This document shows, one piece after another, positions 41,181-55,999 of a DNA stretch of 64,000 bases. A program made the translations under genes and the position numbers. The stretch comes from Hypomesus transpacificus. Lineage: Eukaryota > Chordata > Actinopteri > Osmeriformes > Osmeridae. The stretch is taken from assembly GCF_021917145.1 (NCBI RefSeq), contig NC_061068.1, positions 10,610,975-10,674,974 of the forward strand. The letters run 5' to 3'. Position 1 is the first letter of the stretch. The number at the start of each line of letters is the position of its first letter. The notes below the pieces were generated by a model. That model was not told the DNA's origin. It saw only the letters and a list, made by a program, of their open reading frames with translations, and made no database searches.

Positions 41181-41692
41181 TCAGTATTTTTATTTAGCCT
41201 AGGAGTTGGTCTTATAGGCTGCCTAACCTACTACTGAATGACTTTCAACCGGTAGCTAATGATTGTGAGTTTTATTTAGGCTATGTTTGGTGTAACCGAC
41301 TGTGTTCGCTATAGGTTAATCAGCTGTCATTTATTAAGATTTAGTCCTACGGGCTATAATTGATTACTTAGCAGAACCTCGTTGCAGCATATGCGGGAAA
41401 AATGTATATCAGAGTTTTACAATGAGAAACATATGACGTGAAGACACTGACTTGATGAGTGGGTCCGTTATCTCGTTACGAATTTTCAGATTGTTCCACT
41501 TGCATGACGTCTGCCCATCAGAGAGCACGCAAGCGCTCTAGCGACATTAAAGTTCAGATACAACCAAACCTCAGGTGCATGCTGTGGCTGGTGTTGCTAT
41601 GTAAGAACCACAGAAACACATTAGGACACAGAAACACATTAAGCTAAACCTATGCTTTCATTAAATGAATAATTTGATGGAGTTAATGGAAG

Positions 41693-43765
41693 ATGCAGTC
41701 GTTGGCTATCCTTGCTTCGTTATGTGGATGCGTGCTCTGCTCAGGTAGGCAAAATGTCTTAACTTTTTCAAATATTTGCACAGAATGTGTTGTGTGGACC
41801 ATTTAAACCCTGTTTATCCTTTGCCTGTGGAATCAATCTCCCGCAGCAAAAATATGGGACTACTTGCCTTGATTAGCCTTGATTATGCCTGTACACGCAA
41901 CAAATCATTTCAAACTTTTGCTTTTTTGTTTACATTTGACATTTTCTTTATTTACGCTTTAATCCAATGCACAAATATACAGAAACAAAAATACAGATGA
42001 TCAATGACCATAAGTCCATATGGGCTATAGTCACTTCTGGTTATCTGTACCTATTTCAGTGGCCAGCGTCAAGGTATACTCTGTTGTATTATTGAGCATA
42101 TCGCAAATACACCATACACCTTAAATTAGAGTAGCCTAATATTTAATAAACCGTGTACGCTATAGCAATTGACAAGCATGTATAAGGGATCTTGTACCAA
42201 CCAGTGCCATTAAAATGTCAGTGGCGTAACCTGGTCTGGCCAAAGTGATGTTTGTGAGAGGTGGTCATGTGCGTGAGTCAAACGACCCATTGACTAATCC
42301 TAGCACGTGAAGTGTAAGTAGAAAACGATTCTGAGGAGCAATGCAATGACGTGACAGTAGTACCGTGACCGGGATACACAGTTGGGCTTAGTGCTTCCAG
42401 ATGGGGTCACTATGTCGTGCAGAAATTAATTTAGTGGCGTTAGCGTAACCAAGTTTAATTAGATATACTCACACCTAAACACCGCTCACATACGTGCAAG
42501 AACATTTTAGCTTCAGATGGCGTATAGCTGGTGAAAAGCTGGCCGGTGTTTGTGAGTTGGGTAAACATGCATTAATCGGCCAAACAATTCCAACAAGCAA
42601 CACAAAACCACAATGCGTTGAGAAAGTCTATAATTAATTGAATCCAAGTGCATTCTTTTTTCACTATTTCTCTTCAATAGATAATCTTTATCATAGTCAT
42701 CATTCAACAGCAGGGTTTTTTTTTAAAGCACAAGGACAAGCAATTATATTGATCATGCCACAAATACAGAATAAACGAGCCTGGTTTGTAAATGTAAGAA
42801 GTAGAATGTCCAGATATTTGTCTAAAAATGTGAAAGTAAACAGTTGTCAGAAAAATAAACAGTGAAGCAAAGTACTGATACCAGAAAAATCGCAGGGAAA
42901 TCTGTTTGAATGGAAGAGTGGCCAGACCCACCTGCCAGAGCTAATTAACATGAGCTGGGAGATTTCTCTGGTTCCCAGGTTAATTTAGAGCCACAGAACA
43001 TTTAGAGCCACAAGGAGGCAACCCATCAGCCTAAGGATTTGGCTCCCTCTTGTGGAAAAATCATAACTGTTCCTAATACAAATTCAGCAAGATACCATGA
43101 CCACATTGGCTTAAAAAACAACATAAAATCATAGACAAATGTGCATTTATAACACTTCAAAATCATAGTTATTGTATTCATGTACGTCTCAGTCTGGCCT
43201 TTACAGATGCAGTGTTACCACTGTGAAGAGACCCTATTGGACAATGACTGCACGGATCCTAAATTCATTGTCAACTGCACAGCAAATATTCAGGATGCCT
43301 GCCAAAAGGAGGTGATTGTGGGTGAGAATGGTGAGCCTGTCTGATCTCTTTTCAAGTTTCATCTTGTGTATTCTTGTAAAAACTGTCCACTTGTTTTCAA
43401 CAGTTGATTAAAATAATGTTTGCATGTTACGCATGATGATAGCTTTGAAATGTGACATTCTTAACACTTCCACAAAAGTTTCACTGCATTCCCTTCCTGA
43501 TATTGTTGGTCAGTTTTTGACTTTGTCTCTTTAAGGTGTGTCCCATAGGAAGGCCTGTGCTTCCTACACCACCTGTCTTATCGTTTCTGCTGGTTACCAG
43601 CCCTTCTGTGTCCCTGGTCGGGTAGGGTCGGTCTGCATCACTTGCTGCAATACACACCTCTGCAATGGGCCCCAGCCCCCCAGGATCTCAATGGCACCCC
43701 CTCACTCACCTGCCATCTCTACTACACTGATGATTATCACCATAACAGTGGAAACACTACTTTGA
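41693..43765 (+). CDS. LYPD1-like Ly6/uPAR three-finger GPI protein (complete, 3 coding exons)
   Basis: Coding exons 41693-41744, 43193-43330 and 43536-43765 join to 139 aa. Family members such as LYPD1/Lynx2 are GPI-anchored neuronal surface proteins that modulate nicotinic acetylcholine receptors. Residues 1-17 are a hydrophobic signal peptide. The mature part starts WPLQMQCYHCEE and has the three-finger cysteine pattern, including NDC, FIVNC, DACQKEV, CASYTTC, SAGYQPFC, VCITCCNTHLCNGP. These match human LYPD1 nearly block for block. The tail (STTLMIITITVETLL) is hydrophobic, as needed for GPI transfer. The exon-2 acceptor is CTCAG at 43191-43192, not the nearer TTACAG, because only the first keeps the frame and the conserved LQ-QC start. 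It sits head to tail behind nckap5l. It may be an ohnolog of LYPD1 rather than LYPD1 itself, so no symbol is given. Confidence 0.9.
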
Positions 43766-44235
43766 CATCACACACCAACATGTTTGAACACAATAGATGT
43801 ACTGAAATGTGGTTCTTTGGGGAAACTACATTTACAACCTGAGGAGAAATCTATGAATGTATGGAGGTTGTGTTTTAAACAAAATACTGGTTGTCCATTA
43901 AAACAACTAGCTGACATTAGATTGTGAATGTATAGGTTACTTTAGCTTAAAACTATGTAAATGTTGATGTTCAGAATATGTTTTGTGAATGTGTTTGAGT
44001 AAAAAGACAATTCTTCTCAATTAGTTTATTTTAACAAATGTATATTCTTACATTAAATTACAAGCAGAATTACAACAGCAATCCCTGTAAAAGCAAAACA
44101 AATTTTATTCACAGTATCAGATATGCAGATTACCTCACTAACAGTATAATCTTCAACTGAGTAGCAATTGATAGTTTAGTAAACTTGTGGTGTAATTGGC
44201 ACTTCTAAGAAAATAAAGCCTTATAAATGCAGCAG
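43766..44235 (+). other. 3' UTR and poly(A) signal of the LYPD1-like gene
   Basis: AATAAA at 44212-44217 is the first good signal after the stop, giving a 3' UTR of about 470 nt. Confidence 0.55.
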
Positions 44236-45557
44236 GTTGAAACATGAATCATTGTTCCATCTTATTCATTGATGTCAAACATGAGAAAATACATGAAGAC
44301 GAGATTTGTTGTAAATATTTCTGCATTTTGGCTGCTCGTACTACTATATAGGGAAAAATCACCCATTAGCTAATGATTCAGGATTTTTTAAGAACTTTGA
44401 CTACTATGCATGTGCTTTAATCATGAAAAAATTGTCTGGAAAGGAAGACTTTGCAGGAATGCCATATCCTCTCAGTAAAACTATAAATCCAGAATTTAAC
44501 TTTTGTGAAGCCATTGAGCATACAAATAAAATAACTTGAGTGAATTTCTTACACAAATAAATGTGTTTCCTTTAGATCAGGGGTGTCGAAGTCCGGTCCT
44601 CGAGGGCCGCTGTCCTGCATGTTTTAGATGTCTCCCTGATCCAGCTCACCTGATTTGAATGAAGGGTTGTTATAACAAACCATTTAATTGAATCAGGTGT
44701 GTTGGAGCAGGGAAAAATCTAAAACATGCAGGACAGCGGCCCTCGAGGACCGGAGTTCGACACCCCTGCTTTAGATAATCCTAAATCTGAAAAAATGCTG
44801 TAAAAACCTAATAGTTATAAGTAAAATTGTAAATGTTACTCTTTGACACTGTAGCCAATAACACCACTCTGCATCCTACACAATATTCACAAAAAATACC
44901 ACAAAAAGCAAACATCTATGTAATATGAACAGGAAACAGTAGAGCATTGGGAAAGATGTTTGTCAAACCAAAAATTGTTATTTTAAGAAAAGTAACTAAA
45001 GACAAAATAGACCATGTTTGTTAAACCCAAATCCATTAGTATGTTGCTGTTATTTTACTGGGACAGGTACACAGATTTGTCAGCAAACATTGCAGTTAAA
45101 AGGAGCCAAAGTGGTGGAAATGTCACCCTATTTACAGCTGCAAGGAAATGCAACAAATTGAAACTTGTACTAGTATATAAAAAGGTGGCCTTTTGTAATG
45201 AATCCAGACAATGACCTTCTACTCAATGAGATGAACTATAAGAGCAAAATGACTGAAATATTTACTGTTTGACAATGCAATGATAACTGTCCAAACAGGC
45301 TAGTGATAAGTACTGTAATATATCAACTCAATCCCCCAAAAAGGAGTACACAGGGACTCCTAGATCATCTTATCAAATATTACCGTCAAACCAAAGTTCA
45401 AACAATTGATCCCACAAATAAGACACTATACCAAAGTACAAAATTAATTATGATGGGAATAATATAATTAATAATTTAAGCATTTAGTGATCTTGCACCA
45501 GAAGAACTCCTGATGGGATTACAGGTCCGATGTTTTATTGGATGGATTTCTCCATCA
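44025..45557 (-). other. tmbim6: Probable 3' UTR of tmbim6
   Basis: Minus-strand AATAAA hexamers (plus-strand TTTATT) occur at 44104-44109 and 44025-44030, and one only 20 nt past the stop (45533-45538), which is too close to be likely. With either distal site the 3' UTR is about 1.5 kb, contains the hAT MITE at 44578-44768 and overlaps the end of the convergent LYPD1-like gene. Confidence 0.4.
44578..44768. mobile_element. 191-bp hAT-type MITE with perfect 8-bp target duplication
   Basis: The ends are CAGGGGTGTCGAA and TTCGACACCCCTG. The arms extend inwards as an imperfect foldback (both contain AGGACAGCGGCCCTCGAGG or its complement). It is flanked on both sides by CTTTAGAT (44570-44577 and 44769-44776), the 8-bp duplication expected of hAT transposition. 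No coding capacity. Confidence 0.93.
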
Positions 45558-48500
45558 TTACTTCTTTTCTTTCTTCTTCTCCTATAAAACACAGGTATAA
45601 AAATTAACACACACAATACCAATAGTAAACAAATATTTAGTTTGGGCTTCTTCTCAAGATAACAGAAAATGGAAGAAAAGCTTACTACAATTGGGAGGTT
45701 GTAATTCTATACTATAATACTATACCTTCTCATTCATGGCTAACACAACCATGAGCTTTCTGAAGATGGTCACAAAGTCCAAGAAAAGATCCACACAGTG
45801 CCTGCAGTGGGATTAATAGAGGAAACCATCAATGATACAACCACTAACACTGTGTCCTAACTGGATGCAAGGCAAGCGACGGGACGCGAGGGACACAACT
45901 TAAAGCAGTTTGATTGCCTTGCTCTCTGTTGGAATGTCCTAATTAAACGCAAACGACGCGATGCTGCTCGATACAGCGCAACGCTTTGGTTGAGCTTTTT
46001 GTCAGACAACCTGTTTCTATTTATTTTTAGTCGCTCGAGTTGAAAGCTCTGTAGCACATGAAGTCATGGTAACATGGCTAGTGTACATAACGTAACAGAA
46101 GTGAATTTGACGGATTCAATGTGGACAGAGAGCGTCCGATGCTACGCGACAGTCGTACGCTAGCATCCAGTTAGGACACGGTGTGAGAACAGGCCTTCTT
46201 TATAGTGTAAAAGCAGATGAGACATGTCATATAATGCCCTTGTCTGAGGTCCTTGTGACCTCAGATGACGGGACAGGGCTTTCTAAGTAGCAGAGGACAG
46301 CCTCAGTGTACGAGACAGTAAGGTGCCTCCCTCTCTCATTCATTAGATGCTTCATCAGAAGCAACAGTAAGGGAACAGCAACTACCATGACTGAGTAGCA
46401 AAGGAGACCAGACTGCTGAGATGAGAGCATTACATTCCATTCATGATTTTTGTTCAATTTCCTGCATCCTCTGCTCAATTAGTGTCCTACTCACAGAAGG
46501 AAGCACCTCAGTTTAATTAGGTCTATATGTAACTATATTAAAATGTAGTAGCAACCATAGAAACTCAGAGCAAATTATTAGTATATTACTCACCAAATGT
46601 AGTCTTTGTCTCCCATCTCTGCCTTCTCTATGATGAGCTGGGTGTCAAACAGCACAAACCCACACATAATGACCAGGCCGAGGTATACATGAGCCTGAAA
46701 GGGCGAAAAAAAATAAGTTAACAAATGGAAATGGCTGTATTGGTCCAAAAGACACATTGGTGAGAGGAGTCCAGATTCCTTCCGTTGTTGATTGTCTGTG
46801 TGGCCCAGTATTTTAAATCCCAAAAATGTATTCTGCTTTACTGTTTAGTGAATGTGACATGTAGGAGGGATAGTTTTATTGGTGTTGTTTTGTCTTTTAC
46901 CTTGAACAACATTACAGATCCCAGGAAGATGTTCAGAATGGAGACCAGGAGGAGAATGGACAAGCCTGACATCAGGATTCCTGTAGCATAGAGTAATTAA
47001 AGGGAGAAATGCTGATGGTACACAATATATTTGTGTTCTGCCCTGTTACTATTACTGAACCACCACTTGACTTTAAGGCCCAGTTTCCCAGACATAGATT
47101 AAGCCTAGTCCTAGACGAAAACCATTTTCAATGAGATTTTCATTTAAAAAAATTATTCCTATACTAGGCTTGATCCATGTCCGGGAAACTGGACCTAAAA
47201 TAACTAAAGTAGGTTAATTCACAAAGTGGGTGCAGACTAGTGATTTTACCTCCTAGGAAGAGGTAGCTCCTTCGCTGGGCATAGAGGGCACTCAAAGTGA
47301 AGCACACAAAAATGATGGAGGTACCCAGGAAGGCTGTCACAATGATACTGTGAATGGAAAAGGAATGGAGCAAAGTACATATATTAGGAAAAGAACATAA
47401 ATTATTTTGGTGAAATAACACTGGTTTAGTAATACTATTACCTTGGGTTAATGCTTATGACATAGTCCATAGCTGGGCCTAAACCAATACCTGCATGAAG
47501 TAAAAAATAAAATAATATTAGTATCAGGTCCATTTAAATACTTTGAACAATTCAGTGTTTTTAACTATTTTGTTACCTGTAAAGAAAGCAAACCCAGCTA
47601 GGATGCCCAGTCTCTTCTTCTCAGTCTGAGGACTATGAGGAGTCATGGCTAGCCATGCCATCATTGCCAATGAGCCGAGCATGGTCGACAGCCCACCCTT
47701 AAATTACACATCAAAGTGTTCTGGTTATAATGAAGTCAAAATACTGTATGCCTTGTTAGTCCACTTTCAATCAACATTCCTGTTTACCTGGAAGAGTCTG
47801 GTGACGACATGGACATAGGCTCCAGAAGCAGCAACAAACATGCAGAGAGCCAGGCTGGAGTAGACATTCTTCAGATGCAGCTGGGTGGACCTTGAGCTAG
47901 GGTGAAACAAAGCCTAAACTTATTTTGAAATCCAGTTGCCAGTTTTATTAGTCCTATATTCTGGGATCTATCTCATTTGTTAGAGAAAATTGATGTCTAA
48001 ATAGGACATTTTCAACAGAAAAGGGACACTGAAGACATCTTAATGGGATCATAATCAAGAAGAACAGCAGAAACAAATTAACTAACATAGGCCGTAAGGT
48101 GAACCCTGTCATCGTTTCATCCCGCTCCAGTCTGGCATCTACACAATCTTTAGCTCATAAAAAAGAATGAGCCGTGCTAAGCTACCAAAAAATGTTTGTC
48201 ACTGAAATTCCAGTCGAATGTTGATGCGTCTATGTTTTATGCAGAACTAGTTTCTTCAGAGTGTAATAGGATTTTGCTGGAATGGTTCGACACGTGATCG
48301 TTCTACACCAATAAGGTAGCTGCTTTTTGTCCACATGGATAGATATGGTTGGCAAATAGAGGATGGGACCTTGCATGTCACCTGGATGACCAGAAATTAG
48401 GCCCCTGACAAGTGTTTTGCATGTGATACACTGCAGCTGCAAAAGTGCCTATGAGACAGGTAGATGTTCCTGTTTTTCTGCAGGACTGTGTCGCACAGAC

Positions 48501-49308
48501 TTATGTAGTTGTTGTAATTGTGCCAACACAAAAGACACTGAGGAACTGGAAGATAACTGTCCTGACACTGACAGTGAGGACTGAGTGTCATTAATCTGTT
48601 ATTCCTTATTCTTTTTTGTACTGTTTCATAAATCATATTTTTAATGAAGATTGTTTTTATGGTTGATCAGTGTTGTTTTCATTTGTGGAAGAATGAATGA
48701 ATGTAATGTTACAACAATGACAAGTCTGTGCAACACAGTCCTGCAGAAAAACAGGACCATCTGCCTGTCTCACAGGCACTTTTGCATCCGCAGTGTATCA
48801 CATGCAAAACACTGTCAGGGAACTAATTTCTGGTCATCCAGGTGATGTGCAAGGTCCCATCCTCTATTTGCCAACCATATCCATCCATGTTGACAAAAAG
48901 CAGCTACCTTATTGGTGTAGAACAATCACGTGTCGAACCGTGCCACCAAAATCCTATTACGCTCTGAAGAAACTAGTTCTGCATAAAACATAGACGCATC
49001 AACAGTCGACTGGAATTTCAGCGAAAAACTGTGTAGATGCCAGACTGTGGAGAGGGAATCATTTTGTAAAATACTTTTTGTGGTTCACCTTGCGGCCTAA
49101 CATGCTCACTACTGAAATCAAATTTTGAAGAAAAAAAAAATGAAATCTGAGAACTCTTGACTAATAAGACACATGAAAGGTGTAAGCTACATTTGTGGTG
49201 TGAGTGACTTTGAATTACAATTGATATGCTGTGAGTAGTCTGTAATACTTACATTTGGGAAAATTTAAATAGGGAGTCAAAATTTATATTTCTATCGAAC
49301 ACATTCAT
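45558..49308 (-). CDS. tmbim6: Bax inhibitor-1 / TMBIM6 (complete, 9 coding exons)
   Basis: Coding exons in transcript order: 49253-49308, 47788-47896, 47577-47697, 47442-47490, 47250-47347, 46901-46980, 46594-46694, 45726-45801, 45558-45581. Phases join to 237 aa, exactly the human length. TMBIM6 is a multi-pass ER membrane protein that limits cell death and leaks ER calcium in a pH-dependent way. Visible: start [19 protein letters not shown], then successive hydrophobic segments ([94 protein letters not shown]), the family stretch [20 protein letters not shown], and the lysine-rich tail NEKEKKKEKK. Introns carry three transposon-like elements. A 5' UTR part of the first coding exon runs to 49344, and a noncoding exon probably lies near 50389-50560. 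Confidence 0.97.
45848..46183. mobile_element. 336-bp DNA transposon-like element with 21-bp terminal inverted repeats
   Basis: The left end CACTGTGTCCTAACTGGATG is matched by the reverse complement of the right end (CACCGTGTCCTAACTGGATG), one mismatch. The interior is CpG-rich (GACGGGACGCGAGG, CGACGCGATG) unlike the intron around it. It lies in tmbim6, in the intron between exons 45726-45801 and 46594-46694. Target duplication not clear (TAA left, TGA right). Superfamily unassigned. Confidence 0.75.
47077..47195. mobile_element. 119-bp PIF/Harbinger-like MITE
   Basis: The ends GGCCCAGTTTCCC and GGGAAACTGGACC are inverted repeats. Inner parts also fold back (TAAGCCTAGT with ACTAGGCTTG). TAA flanks both sides (47074-47076 and 47196-47198), the 3-bp TWA duplication typical of Harbinger elements. 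It lies in a tmbim6 intron. Confidence 0.75.
48089..49098. mobile_element. 1010-bp long-arm foldback transposon with CXC-like coding remnant
   Basis: Arms of roughly 400 nt (about 48089-48515 and 48705-49098) are inverted copies diverged by roughly a tenth, around a loop of about 190 nt. Ends are AGGCCGTAAGGTGAACC and the complement with one change. AACAT occurs on both sides (48084-48088 and 49099-49103), a probable 5-bp target duplication. On the plus strand of the left arm, running into the loop (about 48412-48585), a reading frame contains [20 protein letters not shown], then [13 protein letters not shown] and an acidic end [11 protein letters not shown], spacing like a tesmin/TSO1-type CXC zinc motif. 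The right arm repeats part of it. It lies in tmbim6 intron 1. Probably a non-autonomous relic; superfamily unassigned. Confidence 0.85.
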
Positions 49309-50388
49309 TTTGACTGGTTGATTCTATTACAGGATTGAAGGTTCCTAGAAGAAAGAGACATTTTATTTGTTAAAAGTGAAATCACGTCTGTAAGGAAAAA
49401 CAATAACAAACACCAAATCCTGTGCTTCTACCCAAATAACCAACTCATCTAACGAAGAGCTGAAAACAAATGAAACAAGATTTCGTCTCCGTGTTTCAAT
49501 TAAGTAACAATACTCAGAAAAATTTATAGAAAAATGTCATTGGCTGAAATTTTAATTTATATTTAAATTCGTTGAGAGCTGGAAACGATTCTGGTCTGCC
49601 TGGCCTGCTTAGTAAAAAAAATTAAAAAGTACTAGGACAGTTAACTGTCTAACTATATCCAAACAAACCATCATTACCCAGCTTGTTAGTAGTGCCTGCT
49701 TATTAACTACGACTAACGAGTTAATTTAAACCTAGTATATACACAGTATGGCTTTGCAAATTAGTTATAAAACGCTTCGTAATCTGAAGTCACACTTGCG
49801 ACAATCATGAGTATCTGACATTTACCCTGCCCCTGTGTGATTTCTGAATTTAGGGAACACCTGTCTATCCGTGCAAACAATCAAGCTTGTACCATAATTT
49901 GTTAACGGTCAATAAAACTATAATATTATTTAATAAGGTTAAATGTTATTTAATGTTTAAACGCAAGAGTTAAGTAGTTAGCTTTAGTTGCATACTACTA
50001 CTAGAGCTAGCAGCCTACGACGGTGGTTAGCTTGGTTGCTGTCGCAAAAAAGGCCTTAGTTTAGCCGATTTGGCTAGCAATGCGACAAGTAAGTTCTGAC
50101 ATAAGTCTGACATAGCTAATGTTAAGGTTACTGTTTGAGGTTTACCGTAGTATATTTTATGTAGAAACATTATGAACACATTTGAGATTGATTTTAAAGC
50201 AAAAACATGGATAACGACGTCCACGATGATTTGCGTTATCTAGAGATGAACATTGGCTGGCACTAGCTAGCTACAGAATCTAGGCTAGCAAATGTTTGCC
50301 AGATTATTTAGAGCCAACTACTGATAAGCGATATAACTGTACAGAATATATAACACAGAATTTTAACACCATTTGAAAAAGTATTTAC

Positions 50389-50560
50389 CCGATGTTAGTG
50401 TTTCAGTACAATTCGGCAGCTAGAGTTTCTTTATAATATTAAGTTGTTAAACACGAGCAGGCTCTGTTGTGTTTGTTCACTACAAGGTAGCTCTCCTGTT
50501 CAGTCAGTAAACACGCAAGCATCAAGCAGGCGTTTGCGTAACAACGTTGAGGTGACGCTG
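50389..50560 (-). other. tmbim6: Candidate noncoding first exon and promoter of tmbim6
   Basis: A minus-strand donor (CGG|GTAAAT) ends a candidate exon at 50389. Upstream sequence to about 50580 has CpGs (AACAACGTTGAGGTGACG, ACACGCCCTCCGACC). The acceptor of the first coding exon (CTTCTAG|GAACC, at 49344) requires such an upstream exon. The 5' limit is inferred. Confidence 0.4.
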
Positions 50561-50709
50561 ATGGACACGCCCTCCGACCAACGCAATAAGTGCAACAGTT
50601 GCACTAGCTAATATGTAACACTAATTGGTTGTACATTTACAATCAATGGATGCAACACATGACACATATTATATGTGCCATATTTTATGTGGTAAATAAG
50701 GTGTAGATA

Positions 50710-51023
50710 TCGTGATGCTTGCCAGATCTTTATTGTTCATGTAATGCATTTTATAACTTGAACAAACCAATTATTCAAAACACAATATTTTCACCACGAT
50801 TTTGTTTCATTTGTTACATTTCTGTGGCATGATTAAGTTTAGGTTGTTGGCAATTCATAAGGGTAATTCTTGAAAATGTAAAGCTACATTTAATAACTAT
50901 TTTATTGCTCATTATTCTTGTCTCCACTGAAACGATTGCAATTCAAAACTCTGCAGCAAAGTAAAAACTGAATGAATTGTGAACCACGTATGGAAGTTGG
51001 TATAAAATGAACATGTGATTTTC
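50710..51023 (-). other. avil: Probable 3' UTR of avil
   Basis: Minus-strand AATAAA hexamers at 50901-50906 and 50729-50734 lie 120 and 290 nt past the stop. This leaves only about 150-300 bp between the avil transcript end and the tmbim6 promoter. Confidence 0.45.
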
Positions 51024-55917
<4,894 letters not shown>

Positions 55918-55999
55918 GTTTCTCAGATTCCGTTTCTGCCAGTCAAGTGTTAAAATGAGTTGCCATTGACATGTTTATAGCGTAACAAGCATCAAAGAT

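Noticed and set aside
43205..43210. TTACAG at 43201-43206 as acceptor for LYPD1-like exon 2
   Set aside because: It would shift the frame and lose the conserved QCYHCEE start; the CTCAG at 43188-43192 keeps both.
45857..46057. 66-codon minus-strand open frame
   Set aside because: Falls inside the inverted-repeat element at 45848-46183 and shows no transposase motif.
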